Shown here piece by piece: positions 36,328 to 47,036 of a stretch of 64,000 nt of DNA (position 1 is its first letter; each line of letters begins with the position of its first letter). A program made the position numbers and the translations under genes. Below the pieces are notes generated by a model, which was not told where the DNA came from, searched no databases, and saw only the letters and a list, made by a program, of their open reading frames with translations. The DNA is from Gordius sp. MW1. Taxonomy: Eukaryota > Nematomorpha > Gordioida > Gordea > Gordiidae. Where the stretch lies: positions 22,121,245-22,185,244 of the forward strand of contig OZ038528.1 in NCBI GenBank assembly GCA_964036665.1, given 5' to 3'.

Positions 36328-36763
36328 TTAGCCTTTTGGTTTACACAATTTACTATATGTGTTTTGTCTCCACTTATGTAACTTTCTCAATCTATACCAA
36401 TAATAATATGTATTTGGATCAAGTTCTTCCAAAGAAGGTGGTTTGTTAAGGGACAATTTCCAAAGCCATTCAGGATATTCAGAATCGGCCTTTAATGATA
36501 TTTCTGATTGCCCTTTAAGAAAATTTGCTCCACATACAAATCTGCAAAGCTTTTCAGGGTCATTTTCAACCTCATACAAAATCTTTTTTGATTTCTTACT
36601 TATAGAAGTAAGCTTGCCTAAAATGAATAAGTAGAATTATTAACTTATTTACAAGCGTTTCATAAACAATTTCCCTTTGTGTAAAATCATATACAAATTT
36701 ATTTAACATACTTTTTATCACATCTGTACTATAAAATCGAATAAAGCCTATTAAACGATTCAT
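36328..36763 (-). CDS. MRPL54: Mitochondrial large-subunit ribosomal protein mL54
   Basis: Component of the mitochondrial 39S ribosomal subunit. Two exons, 36763-36712 and 36617-36328, are joined in phase 1 across a 94-bp intron with a GTATGT donor and TTTTAG acceptor, giving 113 residues; human mL54 has 138. Exon 1 encodes a presequence (MNRLIGFIRFYSTDVIK). Exon 2 has a lysine-rich start, then KLCRFVCGANFLKG, SEYPEWLWKLSLNKPPSLEELDP and YYYWYRLRKLHKWRQN. These match [32 protein letters not shown] and YWRRLRKQNIWRHN of the vertebrate protein. The start is the first in-frame ATG. A perfect 65-bp palindrome arm begins 16 bp upstream of it. Downstream, an ATTAAA on the minus strand near 36230 may be the poly(A) signal. 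Confidence 0.9.
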
Positions 36764-36779
36764 GCCCAAAATAGAACCA

Positions 36780-37047
36780 GGCTATGTATTCTCGATTTTG
36801 AGTGATAAATAACAAAACGTAAAACGCATTTCTTAAACGTTCCATTTCCGAGCGCAATCATCGCGTTCGAATTTGTGTGTTATTGTTTAAAAATAATCCT
36901 TTCAAGTCAAAATTATCTTTAAGGGACAGGGTTAAGGTTCGGGGTGTTTTTGGTCAGCGTTTTAGGTTAGGATTAGATGCAATGGAACGTTTAAGAAATG
37001 CGTTTTACGTTTTGTTATTTATCACTCAAAATCGAGAATACATAGCC
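36780..37047. repeat. Foldback element with perfect 65-bp arms next to mL54
   Basis: Arms 36780-36844 and 36983-37047 are exact reverse complements (GGCTATGTATTCTCGATTTT at one end, AACGTTCCA at the other), with a 138-bp loop. The loop end (36929-36982, with GGTTAAGGTTCGGGG and TTAGGTTAGG) is itself inverted in the next element at 37152-37213. No flanking duplication was recognised. Confidence 0.85.
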
Positions 37048-37053
37048 TAGGCC

Positions 37054-37353
37054 CCCAAAATACTAGTGGACAAAATAAAACGGACATGCATGCATGCAGG
37101 TACATTTACGGTATTAACTTTTCCGACACTTTCATGGGGAGGGAATTTGATGTGCATCTAATCCTAACCCTAACCTAAAACGCTGACTTAAAACACACCC
37201 TGAACCTTAACCCATTATAGATAAGCCCATGCGCATTGTTAAAATTCGCAGCTATCTGATTGGTCTGTTAAATGCATACGCATGCGCATTATAGATTTTG
37301 AAACGGTTTCAAGATCTTGAAACCACTAGGATTTTGTCCACTGGTATTTTGGG
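37054..37353. mobile_element. TIR element with CCCAAAATACTAGTGGACAA ends
   Basis: Left end CCCAAAATACTAGTGGACAA; right end TTGTCCACTGGTATTTTGGG. Interior carries ATGCATGCATGCA near the left end and telomere-like CCTAACCCTAACC at about 37163. It lies directly beside the perfect palindrome and shares its inverted loop sequence. Confidence 0.65.
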
Positions 37354-37715
37354 AAAATACCTATTAAACTTCGCGACATTCAATGCCTTGCAATTCGTAG
37401 CGATTGTTATTAAACGACACCAATAGTTGCAACAACGACTTACTATTGGTGTTAGTTAGAAAGGGGAAGGGCAAAGATATAAATAAGTAAACTTTATATA
37501 CTATCCAACACTATTTTTTGTCTGTAATGTTAGTGGGTCTGGTTGAGAGACTTTAGTCATTTTTTAAGAACTGTTTTAATTCCCTATAACTTTTATAGAA
37601 TATTGTTGTGAAAAATTGGTTGTCAATAGATAAAGTCTCCCATTTTAATATTTTAACGTTATTAATAAAGGGACTAAAGTGATTTTTTGATTTAAACTAA
37701 GCAAAGCCATATTTA

Positions 37716-38388
37716 TTAGGTAAAATATTTTAAAAAAGTAGCATTTCCCTCTGAGTCTGTGTCTATATTTTTGACATTTCATTATTTCTCTTGGATAATA
37801 AAGTAGCCATAAATTTAACAACTATTCTAATTAAAAGGCAAAATCATTTTATATGCTTAGTACAGAATAGTATAAATGTGACATAGATATAAATGGAGGG
37901 GGCGAATATTAATGACAATTACATTAGCTTACGTGGATACTCACTTTCTTTTACTATCTTTTCATGGTCATATATATACGATAGCTATCCACTTTTTAGA
38001 CTAAAATATCGACATTCTACAGTTACAAGTGGAGCAAGACGAGATCCGTTTACTACTTCCATATTTGTGTCATATGCTTTAGAAACAATCTGAGCAATTG
38101 AATAACTCGAAGAGGATAGTAGAAGGTAGAGAGTGAAGTATTAGAACATCACATAAATGCTATGTGTCTGTTGTACTTCATTTCTCCAGACATGATATGA
38201 GAAAATTTGATAAGGGTCTGTTTTAACGTGGATAAAATTAAATATAGAGCGGAACAAAGAAAATACAAGTATGCCCCAGTAAATTAATCTATTATCTATA
38301 TAATTATTTAACTACTTTAAAAAATAATTACTACCTACGACAGTCCCAAGTCCGTGTGCAAAAAGTGGAGGTGGCATCCGAAAACTGG
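37716..38388 (-). CDS. 3' end of an unidentified three-exon gene
   Basis: Three short minus-strand exons fit together: 38388-38339 (SFRMPPPLFAHGLGTV), 38089-37993 (IVSKAYDTNMEVVNGSRL, then APLVTVECRYFSLK) and 37762-37716 (TDSEGNATFLKYFT, then stop). Phases agree (1, 0, 1). Donors are GTAGGT (good) and GTGGAT (weak). The first exon enters in phase 1, so at least one upstream exon lies at higher coordinates, perhaps beyond the repeat-filled 38.4-42 kb. I do not recognise the family. Codon use and the absence of stops look genuine, but the weak donor leaves doubt. Confidence 0.45.
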
Positions 38389-38417
38389 CTATAAAAACCA
38401 ACTAAAAAATCATGGTT

Positions 38418-39904
38418 TATTTATCGAATAATATAAGGAATATCAGGGATTTAACATTGGTGATAGCTTATTATTCGAACCCAGTTCGTTCTGGATTATT
38501 CAAACAAATTAATGAAAATCTACATAAACTAATGAAAACCTGAATAATCCGCCCCATTCGAGGAAATCCAAGCAGAGTGTCAACACGCAAAGTTCCGAAC
38601 CATCGGCACCCAACCAGACCGCGACAAAAGCGTATTCAGTGAAGTATATTCTTGGAATTCAAATTCGTAGCATCAAAACGCATTCTTTATCAACTGACAA
38701 AACAAAAGTAAAATTCCCCAGTAAGCCGAAATCCAAGATCAACAATCGGGAATTCTGAAAATCAAGATTCGTCATATCTGGTAAGATTTAATTCACACAC
38801 ACTGAAATCACTCACACACTAAATTAAAATTATTGGCTACATTTATGATTAATATTTTCCTATGGCGAGAGAAACGGCGATTTTTGTAAATGGAATGGTA
38901 TTAAGATTTTGAAGGAAGGAATGGAGAGGGAAAGAACAATTTTTGTAAAGTGAATTATATTAATATTTAGAAGGAAGGAAACGTCAGAAAAATTTTTTTG
39001 AAGGAAGGAATTGACGGAGATTTTTTGGTTAGCAATTGTACTACTAGACCGGCTCATAGAGTTAACCTCGGGTTTATAAGGCTCTGAACTCATTGAGTCA
39101 TCCTTGGTTTTTGGGGCACTGAACTCAGTCAATGAGTCATCCTCGGTTATGAGGAACAAAATTCTTGAGTGTCGGGAAGTAGTGTCAATCAACGTCAGTA
39201 TCTAGGTCAATATCAATGTTAATGTCGGTGTCAATGTGAATGTCAAGGTCAATGTCAAAAAGTCGAAGTCTTAATACCTCCGTTGGCGGCTTTAATCCTC
39301 ACGAGTGATCCGCAGAGGTAGATTTGTTTTTGGGAAAAGGGTAGGTGTGGTATTCCTCCCTCCCCGCTTACTTCTAATTTTATAACTTCTTTTACTTTTG
39401 GAAATGTGCCAAGTTGTTTATTCATAAATTTAAATGTCATGGTAGTATTTTTATTATCGTATCATAAATTTTTTTTTGAGAAGGTTAATTACCGTTTTAT
39501 TACCCTACTATAAAATTAGCCTTCAGATGTTATAATCATCATGATATCGCTATTTGTTAGTTATTGTTATTTGCGCCGCTTATCATTATTGTACCAGTGC
39601 GCTGATCGTTGTTGTTACCGATGCGCTGATCATTATTGTTTTACCACCGCGCTTGTGCGCTATCATTTATTTGTTTATCATTATCCTACCTCTCCCCCAT
39701 CATTATTATTGTTACTACTTAAAGCGAATTGTAAAACAAATAATGAGTAGAAATATTTTAGTCATAGTCGTAGTGATAATAAATTCTTGTGTTAATAAAT
39801 CCTAGTGTTGATAAATTCCGGAGTCCTCTCTTTTCGGGGGAGGACTAGATCAGAAAAAGATATAATATTTATCGAATAATATAAGGAATATCAGGGATTT
39901 AACA
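38418..39904. repeat. 38-bp direct repeats bounding a retroelement-like block
   Basis: TTTATCGAATAATATAAGG and ATCAGGGATTTAACA occur at about 38418-38456 and 39867-39904 in the same orientation, 1.45 kb apart. The first is followed by TTGGTGATAGC. A TTGTTCAATGGTGATTTATGG word occurs near the left LTR-like repeat of the 26.7-kb element, so both may be LTR-end/primer-site boundaries. Between them are GAAGGAAGGAA tracts (38910-39010), a degenerate AAT-GTC repeat (39185-39260) and a GTGCGCTGATCATTATTGTT-like imperfect repeat (39590-39660). Confidence 0.4.
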
Positions 39905-40399
39905 GGTTTAAAACAGAAATTTACAGGAGAAATTAGGGGGTCCTCCACAAATGAAGTGCACGGCCTACCCCGCCCGTGTAAGATGTAGATTCACAAGGAA
40001 TGCAAAAATTAGTCGAAAGAATGCATTTTAAAGACAAGAAGATTCAATTGGGACTAATAGAAGTGGAGAGCATTGTGATTAAATTGACAATCCGCTCATA
40101 TGGCAAAAAAAATTATAAAGCATCAAGGATTGCAAAGTAATACCCGGAGAAGAAAACGCCCGGCAACATCATTCACTTGTGACGGATATTGAAAGCAAAG
40201 CATTTCCCACAAGAAGAAGGGTTTATAAACGTCGAATTAATACGGCTAAAGAATACGTCGACGAACGAAAAAACTCATCAACAAGCCCTCTCACTCTTAG
40301 GTGCAAGAAAGTTGCAAAAGGACATTGACGATGATTGGGAGACTAACCAAGGACATAAGAGAAACAGCCATTCGGGTTCTATGACAGACCAAAGTAGGT

Positions 40400-40800
40400 A
40401 AAGCTATGAATAGGAAACTATGGCGGTGGGATCAATCGGTCAGGAATTTCAACGAAAGAAAGAAAAAACTTTTTAGACAATAACATAAATCAAAAAAGTT
40501 GGAGGTTAACATGAGTATATGGATGCAAAGTGAGCCACGAAAAAGGCCGTTAAAATAATGAAGAATTCCGCGTACACCGAGATGGCAAACAATCTGGACC
40601 ATAAAGGGGGCAACAGACTTATCAAATTAGATAAGGAAGAAGAAAAAATAGTCAATGACGAGAAGGGCAAAAATTTATTCAAGCCAAAAGAAATAATGGA
40701 AAGGATCGTTAAAGGAACTTATGAATTGCAAATGACAAAGATTTCTTTCCCGATATTGAGCTGAACATAATTCGAACTCTTTTGGAGGATGAAGTTAGGA
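40400..40800 (+). pseudogene. Non-LTR retrotransposon fragment (endonuclease-RT linker)
   Basis: In broken frames the plus strand reads like the region between endonuclease and reverse transcriptase of RTE/Jockey-type elements: NFNERKKKLFRQ, then VKIMKNSAYTEMANNLDHK, then NRLIKLDKEEEKIVNDEKGK and LFKPKEIMERIV. These match the usual K-x-x-x-Y-x-x-L...G-x-x-x-I/L-x-K-L-A-K...I-x-D-x-x-G pattern. No catalytic motif remains. Identification rests on pattern only. Confidence 0.45.
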
Positions 40801-40854
40801 ACAAATGAACAAGATGCATGTGGTGTCCTCCACTCGAAAATTTATATATTCATT

Positions 40855-41200
40855 CAACCCCCCCCCCCCACCCCCCCCCCCCCCCCACACACTTATACGC
40901 TACGATTGCTATTACTCATTTTTATCGATTTTAATTGTGTCAATTTTACTCTACGCGTAGTAAGGATGACTGATGAGTCATGATTGTTAATACCTCTATG
41001 ATATAAAAAGATCGTTATTTTATTACCATTTTTATTTTATCGATCATTATTATGGCATCACCATAATTTAGCGATTATTATAATACCTCGCTATCACTCG
41101 TTGATCATTAATTATTTTACTTTTGAATAGTAGAAAATAAAAGAGAAACAGAAAATGTAACGTATTATAAAACCAAGTAATTTCGCGTTTTGCATATTTT
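40855..41200. repeat. Diverged copy of the LTR-like repeat
   Basis: A C-run, CTTATACGCTACGATTGC, TTTACTCTACGCGTAG, TTATTACCATTTTTATTTTATCG and AGTAGAAAATAAAAGAGAAAC follow the same order as 28272-28638. It may be a solo LTR or the right end of the retroelement debris at 38.4-40.8 kb. Confidence 0.5.
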
Positions 41201-42704
41201 CTTAGACGGAGGGCCGGTATATGAAATAATTGTTAAAAATAGGCTAGAGGAGGCGGACCTGTTTTATCAACATTGTCAACAGCGCGAAATATTTTGTTAG
41301 TTAATACTATTGACTTCCAACGGACGTTTTTAAGGAGCGGTTCGCCTGACCCGTTTGAAACTTTCAAGTTTATTTGTTTTTGCATGCACTTTAGACTCCC
41401 CCATTCATTTTTTATACCCTTCAGGCCTGCCTATACCCGTTTAGACAATTTTTAAGCCCAAACCAGCTCAATGCATTTTAAGCTCGGCCCATATAAAAAA
41501 TTTAAAATTAAAAAAATCATTATTGATATTTGTTGTAAGCGAGTTTACCTTTCTCTAATAAGCCTCCCTGCCTAAGAGCTTCACATACCTTTTTATACAA
41601 AAATTATATTGATTAACAATCACAATCATATGAGAATATTGAAAAAATATAAAACAAAATACGTCAATTATTTAAAAAAGCTTAATAAAAATTCTTCAAG
41701 ATAGCCTTTCTAAAATTAGCCACAAATCCATAAACTACTTAAAAATGCATTTAGCGTGGCAAATTTTTGTTTTAATAAATTATCCTGTTTACCAAAGGTG
41801 CCTTAGCACGAAGGGACCAAGGGCTAGTACCCTGCAAGGACGATCCCGGGTTTGACTTGGTTCGCGCCCCGTGCAGCCCGAGAACTTTAGGGTTGGGCTT
41901 CAACTAAAACACATAAAATATTTTGGGCTTGGGTCGGATTTGATTTACCAGCGGCACGAAGCAAGCCCTGTCAATAAACAGTTTTTCCAAATTAAATCAA
42001 CTCTAAGAAATAGAATGTTTGGATAGCATTCATATTTTAGCTTTACAAACACCAGCCCCTCATCCCTGCAAATAATCATTCATTTGAATATTTTAAGATG
42101 ATGATCTTAATTTTTGGTATTTTTAATAAATAAAAATAAAGCAGCTAATTTAACAACAACTTTTTTCCTACCTAGTCTGCTATGATTTATTTATAAGCTT
42201 TAAGTTGAATCATAAAATTTTAAAAATTTAGTTGATTAAATTGTAGCACTATAAATTGTCCTAATCATATTTGTTTAAAGCGTATGTTAATGTAGTAAAA
42301 TATATTTCAAATGTAAAACTTGTCTAAAAACTGCGAATTTAAAAAATGCCAGACAGGGCTTTGGTTTAGTCAAAATTAAAAAATGTTGGCTCGGACAAAA
42401 TAAAATCGACCAATGAAGGGCACTTATTCAAAGCTCTAATTAGAGCCCTAATGGGCTTTGCATTAGTTTTTTTTCCTCCTTACGGCAATAAATATAAAAA
42501 TGTTGTTAGAAAAAACGATACGGTTGTCGCTATTAGTAAAGTCCCACCTAAGATGCAGATGCAGACCATTGCCTTAGTGAACTAGCGAAGACAACGGGGC
42601 TCATACGTCCTTCCAAAGTAAGGTCTGATGGTTCTGGAATATGAGATTTTCCTATTTTAAGCATTCGTCTTATTTTGTATAACATATATAAACACAACAA
42701 ATTA
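41200..42704. other. Intergenic DNA with GCCCG-type remnants
   Basis: GC-rich hAT-like remnants lie at about 41340-41480, 41870-41960 and 42340-42450 (GGCTTTGGTTTAGTC and GCCCTAATGGGC words). One candidate exon is described separately (42545-42645). A patch at 41800-41860 (GGTGCCTTAGCACGAAGGG, GATCCCGGGTTTGA) has a tRNA-like look but no full cloverleaf. Confidence 0.4.
42545..42645 (-). other. Candidate exon, unidentified
   Basis: The minus strand is open for about 30 codons with coding-like composition (HIPEPSDLTLEGRMSPVV, then FASSLRQWSASAS, then TAG). Possible acceptors lie just upstream (AAAATAG, TTCCAG). It could be the last exon of a gene whose other exons lie to the right. No family recognised. 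Confidence 0.25.
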
Positions 42705-43160
42705 TTTGCTAAGTATTTTATTCAAATTGCTAAGTATTTTTAGCGTCATTGCTAAGTATTTTATTCATTTGCTAAGTATTTAATTCGTTTGCTAAGTATT
42801 TAAATTAATGCTAAGTATTAAATTCAAATGCTAAGTATTTTATTCATTTGCTAAGTATATAAATAAATTTTGCTAAGTATTTTATTGTTTTGCTAAGTAT
42901 TTTATTTATTTGCTAAGTATTTTATTTGTTTGCTAAGTATTTTAATGTTTTGCTAAGTATTTAAATTATATGCTAAGTATTTAAATATATTATGCTAAGT
43001 ATTTAAATTATTGCTAAGTATTTAAATATATTATGCTAAGTATTTAAATTATTGCTAAGTATTTAAATAAATTGTGCCAAGTATCTAAATTATTTGCTAA
43101 GTATTTAAATATTATGCTAAGTATATTATCTAGGTTTATAAATAAATTATGCTAAGTAAA
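42705..43160 (+). repeat. GCTAAGTATTT satellite, left arm of a large inverted repeat
   Basis: About 22 copies of GCTAAGTATTT(T/A) at 17-22 bp spacing, with variable AT spacers. The right arm at 43640-44196 carries the reverse complement. Confidence 0.9.
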
Positions 43161-43639
43161 GATTTTATAAATTTAAACAAATAAAGCTGTCTTTTGTTTT
43201 TAAATTCATGTTTCAAATTTTGACTAATGAGGTCATGAAATTAAGTAATAAAAATGCAGTTTTTGAAGTTCTTGTCATTGAGGCAGCCAGTGCAATTCAT
43301 AAAGCATTTAAAGCTGTTTTGGGGGATAAAATGGTTGTGTTATAGGGTTAGGGTTAGGGTTTATTGTAGTTGAATAAAATCTCTATCAATTATCCTATTG
43401 GCTATTTAGATTATTTTATATATGAAGTCATTATAGAACATGAAGGGTATTTCTTCACCTACAATTAAATAATCATAATTTTTTTATTCAAATCTAAAAT
43501 AAATTATACAATATAAAATTGAAAGATTATATTTTTCAACTATAAATTTTGGTAATTCATTAAAATAATTCCCATTAAAACTTAACTTCGATTTCAACAC
43601 TTTTTTGTGTCATAAATAAAACTTTGAATTAAAAAACTT
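43161..43639. other. Loop between the satellite arms, with a TTAGGG tract
   Basis: About 480 bp without an open frame. Holds TAGGGTTAGGGTTAGGGTT at 43343-43361, three telomere-type units. Confidence 0.7.
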
Positions 43640-44196
43640 TAATAACTTAGCACTTCAAAATAGAAAACCTAGCATTTTTAAAAATTAAACATTTTCTTTG
43701 AAATTATTACCATTAAAACTTTGTCCTTTTTAGCTTTAAAACCTTATAATCTTATATTTTTTTAATACTCAGCATTTTGATTAAAACTCATAATTTAGAT
43801 TTTTTTTAATAAAATACTTAGCATTTTAATAAAAAAAACTTAGTATATCAAAATGAAAACTCTGCAATTTAATAATAAAAACTTAGCATTTAAAAATAAA
43901 AAACTTAGCATTTAAAAATAAAATACTTAGCATTTCCTTTAAAATACTTAGCATTTAAAATAAAATACTTAGCATTTCCTTTAAAATACTTAGCATTTAA
44001 AAATAAAATACTTAGCATTTAGATTAAAATACTTAGCATTTAATAATAAAATACTTAGCATTTAGATTAAAATACTTAGCATTTAGATTAAAATACTTAG
44101 CATAAAATACTTAGCGTTTTTTAATAAAATACTTAGCACTTTAATTAAAATACTTAGCATAAATAACTTAGCAATTTGTAATTATTTACTTGGCAG
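43640..44196 (-). repeat. AAATACTTAGC satellite, right arm of the inverted repeat
   Basis: The same unit in the opposite strand sense (AAAATACTTAGCATTTA). Dense from about 43850 to 44190 and more diverged between 43640 and 43850. The outer end reads ACTTGGCAG. Confidence 0.9.
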
Positions 44197-45037
44197 TTAA
44201 ATAACACCCATATATAAATATCAGTTTTTAAAAAAATTTAAAAATTAAATTAGGTTTTCTTCATTAGTACAATACATTAAACCAAGCTTATACTTTACTA
44301 TTTATTTCATTCAAACCGTTATCCAATTAATATGTTCTCTAATTTTCGAATAATAGTTAACCAAAAACCTCATATATTATATAAAAAATCAATTCTAAAA
44401 ATGTAAAATTTTGAATTAAACTTGAGCTGTTTTAATTAAAATCAACAAATGATAGTAAATTATATATTTTTTATTAGTAACAAGATTGAAAAATATTAAC
44501 TAGGTAGAAATCTTACTACTTTTCTTGCAACCGGCAAATCCAGAAATTTGTCTTTTTTTATTTTCTACTTTACTCATCGATCCACATAATGATGGCAGCT
44601 ATGTCATTCTCCCTTTTTTAACGAACAGAAAGCTTAGATAATTTGTTTAATTTTTTGTCTTTATGTTAGGAAATTAAACCGATCACAGGTCTTCAAAAAA
44701 CCAACCTGCAATCGGACCTATAATGTTGATAGAGAATTTTTGGCTGAACAATAATCATTTTTTAGTTTTTTTTCAAAAACTTCTGGTTTTTTAGATAAAC
44801 GAGGTTGAAGATGCAAAAATGCCCATTCTAGCCTTTTTGAGGCTATATTTGGCACGGCATTTTTTATTTAATTGAAAAATATTAATTTATTTCTGTATAT
44901 TTAAGTTCATCTATAGGCCCATTATGTTAATATTTTTGTTTCACCTCTATGTTCAAATTTATTCGCGCTTACGTGAACCCCTTTCCCTTTCAAAATTCGT
45001 CCCACTGTATGAAAATTGAAGTACATAAGAGTGCATC
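44197..45037. other. Intergenic DNA, no feature seen
   Basis: AT-rich. No exon, repeat or RNA gene recognised on either strand. Confidence 0.4.
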
Positions 45038-45235
45038 TTGTGTTGTAAAAACGTCTGGGTTTTGTTTGATCAACCTTTTTTTAGTCGATTAAACATAAAC
45101 AGACCAAAGATGTTTTGGTCTATTTTTCTTAGTCGCATTAACAGACCGAAGAATTTTTGGTCAAACCATTGGTCTCTTTAAGTATTGGCGACTAAACCCA
45201 AAGGTCGACCAAACCCAGCCCTTTTTACAACAATG
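45038..45235. mobile_element. hAT-like MITE, AACGGCTGG family
   Basis: Left end TTGTGTTGTAAAAACGTCTGGG; right end CCCAGCCCTTTTTACAACAA. Foldback interior with GACCAAAGATGTTTTGGTC. Flanks AGTGCATC and ATGCATAC are only loosely alike. Confidence 0.65.
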
Positions 45236-45628
45236 CATACTACATACGTGATGTTTACTAACACAACTTTCGCTTTCTCCTTCTCTTCCACTCCCACCCC
45301 CATTTCTAGCCAAGCACACATGAGGGAGCGGGTGTGGAGGGGCAAAGTTTTCCATAAACTGGTTACTTTATGTGCTATAAAATTAGAAACAAGTCATTAA
45401 AAAAGCCTTTTTTTAGTGGGACTTACCTATATTTTGACGATAGAGGTTTGCAAGCACTCATCGTGGTGCAGCTTTATTTTGTCCGCTCGCTTGAATTCGT
45501 TTAATAATAAACCCTACGTTGATATGGGTACAATCAGGATTTCAATCAAGAATCTAGGAAAAACAAAAGGATCTTTTTTGAAAATTTTAAGTTGGTTTTA
45601 AGATGATTCGAAAGGATTGACCTAATTT

Positions 45629-46870
45629 ATTAATTGCTATGCAATTTATGGGCTCACTTTCCATTTTCCGATTAAACGCCTAACGTGTCTCGCACCGTCA
45701 TGTCCGCACCGAACGCGTCCGCATCTTACAAAACTCTTATGCCTCTCGAGGCCTTGGGTTCGAATCCCGGAGAGGACAAATTTTTTTTTAAAATTAAATT
45801 CATATATTGTTCTTGTTACTACCATTGATAATATGACTTTTTGGCCGTCCGCTGGCTGCTGACCAATGAAAAAAATGACCATTGGTCAAATTGTGAAGCA
45901 AAATTTTTTTTTTGGTTTTTTGGCTTACATTGATAATTACCCTATGCCCTCCCCTACAAGAGCCTATGCCTCTACTGCTATGGGTCCCTGTGCCCCCCCC
46001 CCCTACAAAGGCTTATGCCTCTCCAGATGTGGGGTTCGAATCACGGAGAGGTCAAATTTTTTTTTATTTTTTTTTTAAATTAATATATTGTTTTTGTTAC
46101 TACCATTGATAATATGGCTTTGGCCGTCCGCTGGCTGCTGACCAATGGAATAAAATGGCCATTGGCCAAAGTGTGAATCGAAATTATATTTTTCTTTTTT
46201 TTTACTATTATAATTGTTCCTGTTACTACCATTGCTAATATGGCTTTTTGGCCGTACACTGGCTGCTGACCAATGGAAAAAATGACCATTAGTCAAAATG
46301 TTAATCAAAAATTTTTTTCATTATTTTTGGCTCTTATGTATTAATAGACTGTCTCTTGGTACTGACCAATAAAAAAAATGACCATTGCATTGACCAAAGT
46401 GTGAATCAAAATTTTTTTCCGTTCTTTTTTGTTAAAATTAATAATTAACCTGTGCCCCCCCCCCCTTACAAAAGCCTATGCCTCTCCTGATGTGGGTTCC
46501 TGTGCCCCCCCCCTACAAAAGCCTATGCCTCTCCTGATATGGGTTCGAATCCCGGAGAGGCCAAATTTTTTTTTTATTTTTTAATTTAATTAATGTATTG
46601 CTCATGTTACTACCATTGCTAATATGACTCTTTGGCCGTCCGCTGGCTGCTGACCAATGGAATAAAATGACCATTGGCCAAAGAAGCGAAATTTTTTTTC
46701 TTTTTTTTGACTCTTATGTATTTATATCCACTTTTACCGTGTCCTGGCTGCTGACTAATGAATAAAATGACCATTGGCCAAAATATAAAGTGAAATTTCT
46801 TTTTCGTTTTTTTGACTCTTGTGTATTTATATCCACTTTTACCGTGACCTGGCTTGACCAATGGAACAAT
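45629..46870 (+). mobile_element. Helitron-like unit: terminal block, tRNA-like segments, palindromic minisatellite
   Basis: Starts TTAATTGCTATGCAATTTATGGGC. tRNA-like T-arm/B-box blocks (GGTTCGAATCCCGG, GGTTCGAATCACGG) lie at about 45752, 46030 and 46533, each within GCCTCTC...GGAGAGG arms. Between and after them are five to six units of the minisatellite containing GGCTGCTGACCAATGGAA and ATGACCATTGGCCAAA. Overlapping open frames on both strands are artefacts of the array. Confidence 0.65.
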
Positions 46871-46910
46871 TTAGCACCTGCAAATTTTTGGGATACACTT
46901 AGGATACCTG

Positions 46911-47036
46911 TGACATTTTTAGATGCGCGGTAGTAACAGGCAATAGCGGAGCTATTGCATGTCGCTGCTCAATGTGACATTTTGTGATGCGCGGTCGTAA
47001 CAGGCAATAGCGGAGCTATTGCATGTCGCTGCTAGT
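46911..47036. repeat. 64-bp tandem duplication with a palindromic core
   Basis: Two copies 64 bp apart (TGACATTTTTAGATGCGCGG at 46911, TGACATTTTGTGATGCGCGG at 46975). Each holds the near-perfect hairpin CAATAGCGGAGCTATTG followed by CATGTCGCTGCT. The GC content is higher than the surroundings. Confidence 0.8.

Noticed and set aside
38860..39192. 110-codon minus-strand frame
   Set aside because: Derived from GAAGGAAGGAA tracts and a duplicated short block; no domain, no splice partners.
42705..44196. CRISPR-like array
   Set aside because: Units are short, AT-only and variably spaced, there are no unique spacers, and the DNA is eukaryotic.
45646..46861. Several overlapping frames on both strands
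   Set aside because: Periodic peptides (NGHFIPLVSSQRTAK and similar) produced by the minisatellite, not genes.
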